From contig NZ_CP018091.1 in NCBI RefSeq assembly GCF_001885215.1, positions 2,604,001 through 2,668,000 of the forward strand: DNA of 64,000 nucleotides. The letters run 5' to 3'. A program made the position numbers and the translations under genes. Below are positions 25,689-34,575 of this stretch, one piece after another; within the stretch, counting starts at the first letter, position 1, and every line of letters begins with the position of its first letter. Origin of the DNA: Synechococcus sp. SynAce01. GTDB lineage: Bacteria; Cyanobacteriota; Cyanobacteriia; PCC-6307; Cyanobiaceae. The notes under the pieces are model-generated. The model saw only the letters and a list, made by a program, of their open reading frames with translations, did no database searches and was not told the DNA's origin.

Positions 25689-27044
25689 ATGAAAGCTTTG
25701 GCCCGGAACACGGTGGCTGTGATGTTGCTGGCAGGGGTCGGCGTGGCCCTGGCCCAGCAGCAGCTGTTGGTGCGCATGCCGCCCCGCTTGCAATCCCTGC
25801 GCCAGGCGGCGGCCAGCTCAGGACCCGCGGCGCTGAGTCTGGAGTTCAGCCGGCCGATGGAGCGCTCCTCGGTGGCAGCCGGCAGCAGCCTGAACCCGCC
25901 GATCCCCTTCAGCCTGCAGGGCCAGTCCAACCCCCTGTTGCTGTTGCCGCAGGCAGGCGAGCGGATCGATGGCCCGCTGGTGCTGGAACTGACCGGTCGC
26001 GATCGCCGCGGGCTCGCCCTCGCTGGTGGCCGCTGGCGCTGGGATCCCCGCCCCCACCTGCTCGCGGTGGTGCCGGTGAACGGCGGCGAACAGGTACAGG
26101 TGCGCCAGCACGATGGCGCCTGGACCCCGCTCACCCCGGTCTGGCCGTCGATCCCGGAGCTCGAACCCATGGCCGACGGTGGCGGCCTTGGCCTTGTCAG
26201 CCGCGATCTGGAGGCCAATCACCAGGTCTGGCGGCTGCCGATCAGCCAGGAAAACCTGGTGGCGCTGCCTGGAAGCCTCCAGCCGGTGGGAGCCGGAACC
26301 TTACAGCCCTTCGGCGGGCCGCCCCTGCGCTTTGCCCAGCTCAGCAGCAACCGCCTGGGCGAACTGCTGGTGCAGGCAGCGCCCCGGCAGCCCGGCAACG
26401 ACCAGCTGGTGCTCTGGGAACGCGGCGGCGGCCGCTCCATTCTCGAAATCGAAAGCAGCGGGCCGGTGGCCCTGCTCCCCCAGGGCGGCGAGCTGATCGT
26501 GCCGGAGCAGGAAGGCCTGGCCCTGCGCACCCTGCCGCCCCGGCCGATCCAGCGGCAGGTGCTGCCCGGCAGCCGCGATCTCAGCAGTTTCTGTCCGGTG
26601 GCCGGCCGCGCCCTGTTGGTGCGCCACTGGCCCGATTTCCGGCGTTCACTGGAACTGGTGGAACCCGGCCAGGCGCCCCGCTCGCTCTGGCTGGGCAGCG
26701 AAGGGCTGGTGGCTAGCGCCTGCTCGCGCAGTGGCGAGCGGGTCTGGGCGCTGTTGATTGAAGGGGTCGGCCAACCCAGGCTCACGCTGCTGGCCCTCAA
26801 CCGCGCGGGCCAGGTGCTGCAGCGACGCCCCCTGGAGGGCTGGGAGCTGGAGCCGGGCACCGGGCTCGACTACGACCCCACCGGCGACCGCCTGCTGCTG
26901 GCCCTGCGGCCCCTGCTCCCCATCGGCGTTGCTGGCAGGAGCGCAGCTCCCCAGGCCCAGGCCGCCCTGATCGATGCCACCAGCCTGGAGCTCACCTTGC
27001 TCGGCAAGCCGGTGAGGCAGGTGCGCTGGCTGGTGGCGGGCTGA
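25689..27044 (+). CDS. exported hypothetical protein in zinc block
   Basis: 451-residue protein with a signal peptide (residues 1-22, ending GVALA). The remainder has repeated beta-strand-rich segments (for example GLGLVSRDLEANHQVWRLP and ALLIEGVGQPRLTLLALN) that look like a beta-propeller, after an N-terminal Ig-like part. It starts ten bases after the TIGR03943 gene and probably belonged to the same operon. It converges on znuB with a three-base gap. I do not recognise the family. Confidence 0.65.
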   Translation: MKALARNTVAVMLLAGVGVALAQQQLLVRMPPRLQSLRQAAASSGPAALSLEFSRPMERSSVAAGSSLNPPIPFSLQGQSNPLLLLPQAGERIDGPLVLELTGRDRRGLALAGGRWRWDPRPHLLAVVPVNGGEQVQVRQHDGAWTPLTPVWPSIPELEPMADGGGLGLVSRDLEANHQVWRLPISQENLVALPGSLQPVGAGTLQPFGGPPLRFAQLSSNRLGELLVQAAPRQPGNDQLVLWERGGGRSILEIESSGPVALLPQGGELIVPEQEGLALRTLPPRPIQRQVLPGSRDLSSFCPVAGRALLVRHWPDFRRSLELVEPGQAPRSLWLGSEGLVASACSRSGERVWALLIEGVGQPRLTLLALNRAGQVLQRRPLEGWELEPGTGLDYDPTGDRLLLALRPLLPIGVAGRSAAPQAQAALIDATSLELTLLGKPVRQVRWLVAG

Positions 27045-27047
27045 TCC

Positions 27048-27878
27048 CTAACCGATCGCCCCCTGGCGCGGTGCCAGGGTCAGGGCACCCAGGAAGCCCA
27101 GCAACTGCACAATCACCACACAGGGCCCGGACGGCAGGTTCAAGGCCCCCGAGAGCAGCAGGCCCAGCACCGCGCAGAGGGCCCCGAGGCCCGAGGCCAG
27201 CAGCACGTAGGAATTGAAGTGGCTGCTCACCAACCGGGAGGCACAGGCGGGGATCACCACAAACGCACTGATCAGCAGCACCCCCACGGCCTTGATCGAG
27301 ATCGCCACCACCAGGGCCAACAAAAGAATGAACAGCAGACGATGAACGGGAACGGCCACCCCACGCGAGAGGGCGAGCGATTCATCGATGGTGAGCAGGA
27401 TCTGGTCGCGGCGGGTGAGGGCCAGATAGGCCAGGGCCGTGAGCAGCAGGGCCGAGATCAGGCCCAGATCCAGCCAGGACACACCGAGGATGTCGCCGAA
27501 TAGCAGGCTCTGGATGTTGCCCTGGTAGGTGCGCACGAAGCTGAGGGCCACCACCGCCACCGACAACGACGAGGAATAGACGATGTTGAGCAGGGCATCG
27601 GTGGGCAGGCGGCTGCGCTCCACCAACCGACTCACCAACAGGGCGAAGATCACCGCAAAGGGGATCAACACCAGGGTGGGATTGAGCCCCAGCAGGATGC
27701 CGATAGTGATGCCCAGCAACGACGAGTGGCCCAGGGCATCGCTAAAGAAGGAGAGCTGGCGCAACACGGCAAAACTGCCCAGCAGGCCGCCGAGGGCGCC
27801 GGTGAGCAGGCCACCGAGGAGGGCCCGCTGCATGAACGGCAACTGCAGCAGCTCCAGGAAGGGGGCGGCTTCGCTCAT
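27048..27878 (-). CDS. znuB: zinc ABC transporter permease
   Basis: 276-residue inner-membrane permease of the ABC-3 family with about eight helices, carrying zinc across the inner membrane with ZnuC and ZnuA. FSDALGHSSLLGITIGILLG, PTDALLNIVYSSSLSVAVVALS and KAVGVLLISAFVVIPACASRL are typical. ATG 27878 shares one base with the znuC stop (TGATG), so the two are coupled. Order znuA-znuC-znuB on the minus strand, divergent from zur. Confidence 0.9.
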   Translation of the reverse strand: MSEAAPFLELLQLPFMQRALLGGLLTGALGGLLGSFAVLRQLSFFSDALGHSSLLGITIGILLGLNPTLVLIPFAVIFALLVSRLVERSRLPTDALLNIVYSSSLSVAVVALSFVRTYQGNIQSLLFGDILGVSWLDLGLISALLLTALAYLALTRRDQILLTIDESLALSRGVAVPVHRLLFILLLALVVAISIKAVGVLLISAFVVIPACASRLVSSHFNSYVLLASGLGALCAVLGLLLSGALNLPSGPCVVIVQLLGFLGALTLAPRQGAIG

Positions 27879-28657
27879 CAGGAGGATGGGTTGGCGTGGC
27901 GATGGTGGTACGGAACGAAACCCCGGCCGTAGACACGCTCCAGCTGGGAGGGGCTGAGGGCGTGATCGGGCGGCCCGGAGCAGCAAAGGCGGCGGTTGAG
28001 GCAGAGCACGCCATCGCAGGTCCGGCGCACCATCTCCAGGTCATGGGATACCTGCAGGACAGTCCAGCCCTCGCTGCGGCGCAGGTCGAACAGCAGGCCA
28101 TAGAACTGCTCGGCCATCTGGCTGTCGAGGCCGGCCTGGGCCTCATCGAGCACCAACAGGCGGCGGGGGCGCACCACGCAAAACGCGAGCAGCACCCGTT
28201 TGGTCTGGCCGCCGGAGAGCTCGCTGATCAGGCGATCGGCCAGGTCGCTGCAGTGGGTTTTGGCCAGGGCCCGGCGAACGGCCGCTCGCCGGGCCTCGCC
28301 TCCAACCCAGTTGAACCGAATCCCGGCCGGATCCCAGCCCAGGCCCACGAATTCAGCCACGCTGAGTGGGCAGCGGTTGCGCACACCGAAGCTCTGGGGC
28401 AGGTAGGCCACCTGGTCGCGCACCAAAGAGGGCAGCTGACCTTTGCGCCCGAGCCGCCGGCCCAGCAGCCGCACCTCGCCGCTCCTGTGGGGAAGGATGC
28501 CGAGCAGGGCCTGCACCAGGCTACTTTTGCCGGCACCGTTGGGACCGATCAGGGCGGTATCGCTCTCGGCCGCCAAATCAAAGCTGACGTTCTCCACTGC
28601 CACGGCGCCCTCCCGGCAGACCGTCAGCCCGCTGACTTCGAGAACCATTTCCGCCAT
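27878..28657 (-). CDS. znuC: zinc ABC transporter ATPase
   Basis: 259-residue ABC ATPase. Walker A GPNGAGKSS (about 39-47), Q-loop YLPQSFG, signature LSGGQTKRV, Walker B LLVLDEAQAGLD and switch His in VSHDLE are all in place; the usual Pro after DE in Walker B is Ala-Gln here, as in other metal-type ATPases. It energises zinc uptake through ZnuB. It lies 32 bases after znuA and overlaps znuB. Confidence 0.92.
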   Translation of the reverse strand: MAEMVLEVSGLTVCREGAVAVENVSFDLAAESDTALIGPNGAGKSSLVQALLGILPHRSGEVRLLGRRLGRKGQLPSLVRDQVAYLPQSFGVRNRCPLSVAEFVGLGWDPAGIRFNWVGGEARRAAVRRALAKTHCSDLADRLISELSGGQTKRVLLAFCVVRPRRLLVLDEAQAGLDSQMAEQFYGLLFDLRRSEGWTVLQVSHDLEMVRRTCDGVLCLNRRLCCSGPPDHALSPSQLERVYGRGFVPYHHRHANPSS

Positions 28658-28689
28658 CAGCCCAGCCTACCCAGTGTTCTGACTCCAGA

Positions 28690-29640
28690 TCAGGGCGCGA
28701 AGGCCGCCGCCAGGGCCTTGCCGTTGCGGCGCATCTGGCTGAGGTAGTAGCCAGGCTTGCCGGCCTCGGCCGGGCCGGTTTCAAGCGGATCAAACACGCC
28801 GATCTTCACGCCCAGATCGGCGGCGAGGGCATTGAAGGATTGGCGCCCCTCCTGGGGCTCGCTGAGCAGGGTCTTGAGCTCGGTCTGCTCGACCAACTGG
28901 CTGACGCGCTGCAGGTCGGCCGGGGTGGGATTCAGCTCGGGAGACTCCACCACAAAGGCGACCTTGAGCTGGTAGCGCTCGGCGAAGTAGGGGGCGAAAT
29001 CGTGATAGGCCACGAAGGTTTTGCCAGCAAACGGTTTGAGCTGGCTGGCCAACTCGGCATTGAGGGAGCGGAGTTCATCGACGAAGGCAGCGGCATTGGC
29101 GCTGAACTGCTCGGCGCAGTCGGGCTTCGCGGCGATCAGGCCATCGCGGATGGTGTCCACCTGCTGGACGGCGCGGAGGGGATCGAGCCAGACGTGGGGA
29201 TTGATCGGACCGTGATCGTGGCCGTGATCGTGGCCGTCGGCATGGTCGGGGTCTTTGGCGTCTTTTTCAGTGTTCTCCAGGGTGGGGATGCCGGCGCTGG
29301 AGTCGATCACCTGGAGGCCGCTGTTGTCGGCGTTGACGATCAGCTTGTCGAGGAAGGTTTCCAGGCCCAGGCCGTTCTTGACGAGCACGTCGGCCTTCTG
29401 CAGCCGCACCAGATCACCGGGGGTGGCCTGGAAATCGTGGGGGCTGACCGTGGTTGGCATCAGGGCCTCCACCGTGGCGCAGGTGCCGGCCACAGCTTTG
29501 GTGAATTCAGTGATCGGCAGGAAGGTGGTGACCACATGGAGGGCGGCATCGCTGGAGGGCGCAGGCCCAGACGCATCGCTGCCACAGGAAGCCAGCAGGA
29601 CGGCGGCCAGCAGGGCCATCGGGCGGAGCGGTGCGTTCAA
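28690..29640 (-). CDS. znuA: zinc-binding lipoprotein
   Basis: 316-residue periplasmic cluster A-I binding protein that captures zinc for ZnuBC. A short hydrophobic segment ends in the lipobox LLASC, so the protein is probably lipid-anchored. Zinc ligands are in the TTVSPHDF, NPHVWLDP and AYHDFAPYFA regions, with Glu/Asp in the C-terminal lobe. A His/Asp-rich loop (DHADGHDHGHDHG, about 125-140) is characteristic of zinc-specific members. The start is unclear: TTG 29640 gives a positive n-region; ATG 29619 is the alternative. A Fur-family box lies upstream at 29696-29710. Confidence 0.9.
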   Translation of the reverse strand: MNAPLRPMALLAAVLLASCGSDASGPAPSSDAALHVVTTFLPITEFTKAVAGTCATVEALMPTTVSPHDFQATPGDLVRLQKADVLVKNGLGLETFLDKLIVNADNSGLQVIDSSAGIPTLENTEKDAKDPDHADGHDHGHDHGPINPHVWLDPLRAVQQVDTIRDGLIAAKPDCAEQFSANAAAFVDELRSLNAELASQLKPFAGKTFVAYHDFAPYFAERYQLKVAFVVESPELNPTPADLQRVSQLVEQTELKTLLSEPQEGRQSFNALAADLGVKIGVFDPLETGPAEAGKPGYYLSQMRRNGKALAAAFAP

Positions 29641-29695
29641 AGGAGTGACCAGAACAAACGGATCGGGCCGCCAGAATCGACCAGCGGCGATTTGA

Positions 29696-29710
29696 GAATG
29701 GTACTCATTC
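29696..29710. promoter_or_regulatory. putative Zur box between znuA and zur
   Basis: A 15-base 7-1-7 imperfect palindrome (GAATGGT-A-CTCATTC; five of seven positions pair) in the divergent znuA/zur space. The Fur family binds such sites. It shares 11 of 15 bases with the site before the porin gene at 31513. It is well placed to shut off znuACB when zinc is plentiful and perhaps to control zur itself. Confidence 0.7.
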
Positions 29711-29811
29711 AGGAAGCTATGCAGGCCGGCTTTGGCCAATCAGCCCCTGGCGAGCGGCGACAAGCGAAGCTCACTCCATAGGATCGCGTGGTGTTCTCAG
29801 TGCCCTTCGCC

Positions 29812-30237
29812 ATGGCCGCCCAGGTCGCCGATCCAGCGGTCCGCCAAGGTCAGCTCAACCCCAAACAGACCCATCTGCTGGAGCAACTGCAACAGGCCAG
29901 CGAGGAACTCACGGGCCAGGAGCTCCATGCTCGCCTGCGCGGAACCCCCCACGGCATGGGTCTGGCCACCGTGTATCGCCACCTGCGCACCCTGCAGCAA
30001 CGCGGCCTGGTGCGCTGCCGCCATCTGCCCAGCGGCGAAGCCCTGTTCGCTCCCACCGAACGGGATGAGCACCATCTCACCTGCGTCGATTGCGGCAGCA
30101 CGGTGGTGCTGCAGAGCTGCCCGATGCACGAGGCCCACCTGAGTGCCAGCCAGCTGGGTGGCTTCCAGCTCCTGTTCCACACCCTCGAATTCTTCGGGCT
30201 CTGCGCCGGCTGTCAGGAGCGCCAAAACTCGGCTTAA
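29812..30237 (+). CDS. zur: zinc uptake regulator Zur (Fur family)
   Basis: 141-residue metalloregulator. The winged-helix domain has GMGLATVYRHLRTLQQRGLV; the dimerisation domain has RDEHHLTCVDCG and the C-terminal CAGC, which with CVDC form the structural zinc site. It is divergent from znuACB, the usual context of Zur. With Zn(II) it should bind Fur-type boxes and repress zinc-uptake genes. ATG 29812 is preferred over GTG 29788. The last codons run into an 18-base tandem repeat. Confidence 0.9.
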   Translation: MAAQVADPAVRQGQLNPKQTHLLEQLQQASEELTGQELHARLRGTPHGMGLATVYRHLRTLQQRGLVRCRHLPSGEALFAPTERDEHHLTCVDCGSTVVLQSCPMHEAHLSASQLGGFQLLFHTLEFFGLCAGCQERQNSA

Positions 30238-30273
30238 GCCCAAGACTCGGCTGAAGCCCAAGACTCGCCCTCA
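30221..30273 (+). repeat. 18-base tandem repeat at the zur 3' end
   Basis: Three consecutive near-identical units (GCCCAAGACTCGGCTGAA type), the first (17 bases) forming the last codons and stop of zur, the others non-coding. It probably arose by slippage and lies in the spacer to the convergent dioxygenase gene. Confidence 0.8.
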
Positions 30274-30321
30274 GCCCAGACCAGCAGCCAAACCAGTTTC
30301 TTGATCGATGCCCGGCCCGCT

Positions 30322-30987
30322 TCAGTCGCCCCAGATCCGCAGCAGGTTGCTGTAGCTGCGGCTGATCAGGTCGAAGGCCTCCCCCTTGCCCTGCTGGCTG
30401 AACAGGAGCCGCCGGGCTGTGTCGAGCTCAAACAGAAGTTCCCGTTGCTCGGCGCTGCGGATGCGGCTCTGGATCCAGCCCACGCAGACCAGCCGATCGC
30501 CATCGCTCACGGGCTCCACCCGGTGCAGCAGGGTGCTCGGGTAGACGATCAAATCGCCGGCAGGGAGCCGAAAGGTCTCCTCACCATGGGGAAACTCCAG
30601 CACCAGTTCGCCGTCGCTATAGGCATCAGGCTCCGATAGAAACAAGGTGAAGGAGAGATCGGATCGCCCCTCCGCCATGTAGGCGTTATCCACGTGGCGG
30701 CCATAGCCCTCACCGGGGCCTGAGCGGCAAAAGCGCAAGCTGTGGATCCGCGCCGGCAGGGCGGCTGAGGCCAGCAGGGGATGGCCCTGCAAGGCCTGAT
30801 GCACCAGCGGCAGCAGGCTTTGATGCAAGGCCGAACCCCGCGGCAACTGGCGGTTGTGCTTCACGGTTCGGGCATGCCAGCCGGCGCTGTCTTGGCCCGG
30901 GCGCCAGTCGGCCTCGGGAGCGAGCAGACGACGGCACCAACCGGCGAGCTGGTCGGCTGGCAGCAGCGAGTCGATCTGGAAACGCAT
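30322..30987 (-). CDS. PKHD-type Fe(II)/2-oxoglutarate hydroxylase (PiuC-like)
   Basis: 221-residue dioxygenase of the PiuC/YbiX class. The iron site is HVDN (HxD) in YGRHVDNAYM and the distal His in STLLHRVEPV, with the 2-oxoglutarate Arg soon after (DRLVCVGW region). ELVLEFPHGEETFRLPAGDLIVYPS is typical of this group. Relatives are often iron- or siderophore-linked, and here it sits in a zinc block. ATG 30987 gives the standard length. Substrate unknown. Confidence 0.85.
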   Translation of the reverse strand: MRFQIDSLLPADQLAGWCRRLLAPEADWRPGQDSAGWHARTVKHNRQLPRGSALHQSLLPLVHQALQGHPLLASAALPARIHSLRFCRSGPGEGYGRHVDNAYMAEGRSDLSFTLFLSEPDAYSDGELVLEFPHGEETFRLPAGDLIVYPSTLLHRVEPVSDGDRLVCVGWIQSRIRSAEQRELLFELDTARRLLFSQQGKGEAFDLISRSYSNLLRIWGD

Positions 30988-31178
30988 CGGAGCAGAAACA
31001 AAGGGATGGGGGCGCTGCAGCGGGCGGGCGGGCTGGAGTGGGGCTGGCTGGCGCGGGCCTCGTAACAAAAAGCACCCGGGCGGGTGACCGTTCCAACCCA
31101 GCGCTTCAACCCACCGCTTCTGCGACCCACGGCTGCTGAGGCCCATTCAGAATCTCTCTCACACGATTCGGATCGACC

Positions 31179-31439
31179 ATGTCACGACCCAGCATCGCCC
31201 TCTTTCTTGCCGCCAGCGGACTGATCGCCGGCGTGGCGGGCTGCGGCATGGTCCCTGGATTGAACGAGCAACGGATGCCCTGGGACAGGGAATCGCGGCG
31301 CGATAACGACGACAGGGATGACAACGAAGACCAACAAAGGGAAGGCCGTGAATGGGGCGAAGACAGGGAAGGCGGCGAGGGTGGCGAAGGAGGAGAGGGA
31401 GGCGAAGGCGGTGAAGGAGGAGAAGGCGACGACGACTGA
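31179..31439 (+). CDS. small acidic Gly/Glu-repeat lipoprotein
   Basis: 86-residue protein with a lipoprotein signal (LIAGVAGC, lipobox cysteine at residue 22). The mature part is extremely hydrophilic: Asp/Arg/Asn-rich, then about eight GGE/GEG repeats and a DDD end. Such an acidic, unstructured anchor could bind cations at the membrane. It lies between the dioxygenase and the Zur-boxed porin. No family recognised. Low-complexity sequence of this kind could also be a fast-evolving spacer gene. Confidence 0.6.
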   Translation: MSRPSIALFLAASGLIAGVAGCGMVPGLNEQRMPWDRESRRDNDDRDDNEDQQREGREWGEDREGGEGGEGGEGGEGGEGGEGDDD

Positions 31440-31512
31440 AGAGCTCCAGCTCCCTTAGCCGGCGGCCCAACTGCTCAAAGACCACAAACCAGGCCCTTTG
31501 CCATCGCAACGC

Positions 31513-31527
31513 GAACGATTATCATTC
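31513..31527. promoter_or_regulatory. putative Zur/Fur box before the porin gene
   Basis: A 15-base 7-1-7 palindrome GAACGAT-T-ATCATTC (six of seven positions pair), 70 bases upstream of the porin ATG. It resembles the box between znuA and zur (11 of 15 identical), so zinc control by Zur is likelier than iron control by Fur, though both proteins could bind. Confidence 0.7.
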
Positions 31528-31596
31528 TTACCAAGATCCGAGCTGGCTTCGCCACCCGGATGTTGCGCAAACCGTCCGTCCGCCCTCCAGCCGCCC

Positions 31597-33207
31597 ATGT
31601 TCACCCGCCTGATCGCCCCTGCAGCCCTGGGTCTGCTCTCCCCTTTGGCCCCCATCCACGCCCCGGCCACGGCTGCTCCCGCCACAGTCCCAGCCACCGT
31701 TCAGGCCACCGCGATCAACCTCGCCGCAATCGACGCCTACGCCGCCTCAGCGCGATCAGGCCTGGAGCAGGTCACCAGCATCACCCAGTTCTCCGATGTG
31801 CAACCCACCGAGTGGGCCTATCAGGCCCTCTCCAGCCTGGTGGAGCGCTACGGCTGCGTGGCGGGTTATCCCGATGGCACCTTCCGTGGCAAGCGCTCGC
31901 TCAGCCGCTGGGAAGCCGCTGCCCTCCTCAACGCCTGCCTGGATCGGATCACCGAGGTGACCGATGAGCTGCGCAGGCTGATGAAGGAGTTTGAAACCGA
32001 ACTGGCCGTGCTCAAGGGCCGGGTCGATGGCCTGGAGGCCAAAGTCGGCGAGCTGGAGGCCAGCCAGTTCTCCACCACCACCAAGCTCAGCGGCCTGGCC
32101 ACCTTTGTGGTGGGGGCCAACGCCTTCAGCGGCAGCGCCAATGCCGAGGTGGACTCCGCCCGCGCCCAGGTGGGGGCCACCACCTTCAGCTACGACCTGC
32201 AGCTCAGCCTTGACACCAGCTTCACCGGCAAGGACCTGCTGCGCTCGATCCTGCGGGCCGGCAACTTCAGCGATTCGGTCTTCGGTGGCGCCGGACCAAC
32301 CGGCGGCATCGCCGGCTTGGAAGTGGCCTTCCAGGAAGACTCCGGCCCCAATTCCGTGGGCATCGACAAGCTCTACTACCAGACACCACTCGGCGCCGGC
32401 TTCACCGCCACCGTTGGCGGCCGCGTTGGCCAGGAAGACATGCTCGCCCTTTGGCCCAGCGTCTATCCAGCTGACACCGTCTTGAACGTGCTCACCCTCA
32501 ACGGGGCACCGGTGGCCTACAACAAAAACCTCGGTGCCGGTGCCGGCCTCTGGTGGCAGTCCAACGGCTTCAGTGTCAGCGCCAACTACGTGGCGGCCAA
32601 CGGCAACCTCGGCAATCCCAGTGAGGGTGGCATCGGCACCAACGCCTCCGCCGGCACCGGCACCGTTCAGATCGGTTACGGCGCCGAGCAGTGGGGCCTC
32701 GCCGCGATCTATTCCTACCTACAGGCCGGCGTCGATGTGCCTGGCGCCACGCCTTTCACCGCAGCAGCCCTGGTGGAGAACCCCGCCAGTCGCACCAATG
32801 CCGTTGGCCTCAGTGGTTACTGGCAACCGGCCAACTCCGGCTGGATTCCCTCGATCAGCGCTGGCTGGGGGATCAACACCACCTCCTACGACAGCGATCA
32901 GAGTGATGGTGCGTTGACCACCAGTCAGTCGTGGATGGTGGGGCTGCAGTGGAGCGATGCCTTCTTTAAGGGCAATGCCCTCGGCATGGCCGTGGGACAA
33001 CCGGTGTTTGCCACCGCCCTGCAGGGCGGCGAGACCCCCAACGACGGCAATTTCGCTTGGGAGTGGTGGTACAAGGTTCAAGTCACCGACAACATTTCGG
33101 TGACCCCAGCGCTCTTCTACCTCAGCCGCCCTTTGGGTCAGGACACACCCTCGGGTGAGAGCTTCCGCCAGCTTGGCGGGCTCGTGAAAACCACCTTCCA
33201 GTTTTGA
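31597..33207 (+). CDS. SomA/OprB-type porin with SLH domain
   Basis: 536-residue outer-membrane porin. A signal peptide (to about residue 27) is followed by an SLH domain (about 63-118: FSDVQPTEWAYQAL, then GCVAGYPDGTF and LSRWEAAALLNAC) that ties the protein to peptidoglycan, a coiled coil (about 118-155) and a 16-strand-type beta-barrel domain to the final Phe. It admits small solutes or metal ions. With a Fur-family box upstream it may be a zinc-limitation porin, as known for marine Synechococcus. ATG 31597; an open frame from 31498 would run through the operator. Confidence 0.88.
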   Translation: MFTRLIAPAALGLLSPLAPIHAPATAAPATVPATVQATAINLAAIDAYAASARSGLEQVTSITQFSDVQPTEWAYQALSSLVERYGCVAGYPDGTFRGKRSLSRWEAAALLNACLDRITEVTDELRRLMKEFETELAVLKGRVDGLEAKVGELEASQFSTTTKLSGLATFVVGANAFSGSANAEVDSARAQVGATTFSYDLQLSLDTSFTGKDLLRSILRAGNFSDSVFGGAGPTGGIAGLEVAFQEDSGPNSVGIDKLYYQTPLGAGFTATVGGRVGQEDMLALWPSVYPADTVLNVLTLNGAPVAYNKNLGAGAGLWWQSNGFSVSANYVAANGNLGNPSEGGIGTNASAGTGTVQIGYGAEQWGLAAIYSYLQAGVDVPGATPFTAAALVENPASRTNAVGLSGYWQPANSGWIPSISAGWGINTTSYDSDQSDGALTTSQSWMVGLQWSDAFFKGNALGMAVGQPVFATALQGGETPNDGNFAWEWWYKVQVTDNISVTPALFYLSRPLGQDTPSGESFRQLGGLVKTTFQF

Positions 33208-33297
33208 TCGCCCGGTCTTAACTATGAAATTGGTCTGGCAACGATCGATCAACCTTCGTGGCCGCCCGTTCCACCAACCTTCATAATCAGATTCGAA

Positions 33298-33416
33298 ACG
33301 GTTTCAGCGGGGAACAGCCGCTGAAGGCAACAGGGAAAGTGCCGTTCGAATCGGCCGCTGTCCCGCAACTGTGATTTGGCTTGTTTTCAAGTCGATAAGT
33401 CAGGATTCCTGCCGTT
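33298..33416 (+). promoter_or_regulatory. cobalamin riboswitch
   Basis: The B12 box GCCGCTGTCCCGCAACTGTGA at 33354-33374 is near-canonical, preceded by the conserved AACAGGGAA and GTGCC...AATC elements and followed by AGTCAGGATTCCTGCC closing the fold. It lies directly before cbiM and should turn the cobalt operon off when adenosylcobalamin is abundant. Confidence 0.93.
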
Positions 33417-33452
33417 TTGCACAATCCAACCGTCTAACCTGCGAGGCACAGT

Positions 33453-34211
33453 GTGACGACTTTCAAGGCTAAGTCGGCCAGTCTTTTTGGCATGGCAGCA
33501 CTCAGTGCCGCCATTGTTTTGCTTTCTCCAGCACCTGCCCAGGCGATGCACATCGCTGAGGGGTTTTTGCCTTTTTCTTGGGCCGTCTTCTGGTGGCTGG
33601 TGTCCCTGCCATTCCTGCTGATAGGGATGCGCTCGATGGCTCGAATCACCCGTGAGCATCCCGAATTGAAGCTGCTGCTGGCGCTGGCCGGCGCCTTCAC
33701 CTTCGTGCTCTCCGCCCTGAAGCTGCCCTCGGTGACAGGCAGTTGCTCCCACCCCACCGGAACAGGGCTGGGGGCGATCTTGTTCGGTCCCTGGGTGATG
33801 ACCGTGCTCGGATCCGTCGTGCTGCTGTTTCAGGCGTTGTTGCTGGCCCATGGCGGCCTTACCACCCTGGGCGCCAACATGTTTTCGATGGCGATCGTTG
33901 GTCCGCTGGTGGCCTGGCTGGTGTTCCGCAGCCTCAATTCAACCGGCAACACACGCCTGGCCGTCTTCGCAGCGGCGGCCCTGGCTGATCTCGCCACCTA
34001 TGTGGTCACCGCCGGCCAGCTGGCCCTGGCCTTTCCCGCTGCCAGTGGTGGATTCAGCGCCTCATTCCTGAAGTTCGGCAGTATTTTCGCGATCACCCAG
34101 CTGCCCCTTGCGATCACCGAAGGTCTGCTCACAGTGCTGGTCTGGAACTGGCTGCAGAACTACGGCCAACGCGAACTGACCACCCTCCAACAGCTCGCCC
34201 AGAAGGCCTGA
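33453..34211 (+). CDS. cbiM: cobalt ECF transporter substrate-specific subunit CbiM
   Basis: 252-residue inner-membrane protein that binds and moves Co(II) as part of CbiMNQO. A signal peptide ends before MHIAEGFLP; the His after the new N-terminal Met is the metal-binding hallmark. The remainder has seven or so helices with [24 protein letters not shown] and [19 protein letters not shown] start at 33453. Control by the riboswitch upstream favours cobalt over nickel. First gene of cbiMNQO, with CbiN starting five bases after its stop. Confidence 0.95.
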   Translation: MTTFKAKSASLFGMAALSAAIVLLSPAPAQAMHIAEGFLPFSWAVFWWLVSLPFLLIGMRSMARITREHPELKLLLALAGAFTFVLSALKLPSVTGSCSHPTGTGLGAILFGPWVMTVLGSVVLLFQALLLAHGGLTTLGANMFSMAIVGPLVAWLVFRSLNSTGNTRLAVFAAAALADLATYVVTAGQLALAFPAASGGFSASFLKFGSIFAITQLPLAITEGLLTVLVWNWLQNYGQRELTTLQQLAQKA

Positions 34212-34215
34212 AACC

Positions 34216-34575
34216 ATGACAAACCCCAAACCCCAACAACGGGCGCAGCACAACTGGCTGCTGGTGGCCGGCGTGCTGGCCCTGACGATCTTTCCTTTGC
34301 TGTTCGTTCGCGGTGAGTATGCCGGCTCTGATGGCCAGGGTCAGGAGGCGATCGAAACGCTTCAGCCCAACTATGAAGCCTGGTTTGAGCCCCTCGTCGA
34401 GCTGCCCAGCTCGGAGATCGAGAGCCTGCTCTTTTCCAGCCAGGCAGCCCTGGGAGCCGGTGTGATCGGCTACGTGATCGGTCTCTATCGGGGCCGCAGC
34501 GAAGGCAGGAACCAGACCGATTCGGTCTCCAAGTCCACGTGCTCCAAGCCAAAGGATGAGCCTTCGGCTCTATGA
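34216..34575 (+). CDS. cbiN: cobalt transporter accessory subunit CbiN
   Basis: 119-residue membrane protein with two helices (about 14-32 and 75-94) and an exposed loop containing GSDGQGQEAIETLQPNYEAWFEPL, typical of CbiN. It works with CbiM in metal loading. The tail after about residue 100 is not conserved. Its stop overlaps the cbiQ ATG by four bases. Confidence 0.92.
   Translation: MTNPKPQQRAQHNWLLVAGVLALTIFPLLFVRGEYAGSDGQGQEAIETLQPNYEAWFEPLVELPSSEIESLLFSSQAALGAGVIGYVIGLYRGRSEGRNQTDSVSKSTCSKPKDEPSAL

Noticed and set aside
31369-31438. Short purine-rich repeats as a possible CRISPR array
   Set aside because: Units of about 9 bases without spacers, in frame, encoding GGE/GEG; a protein repeat.
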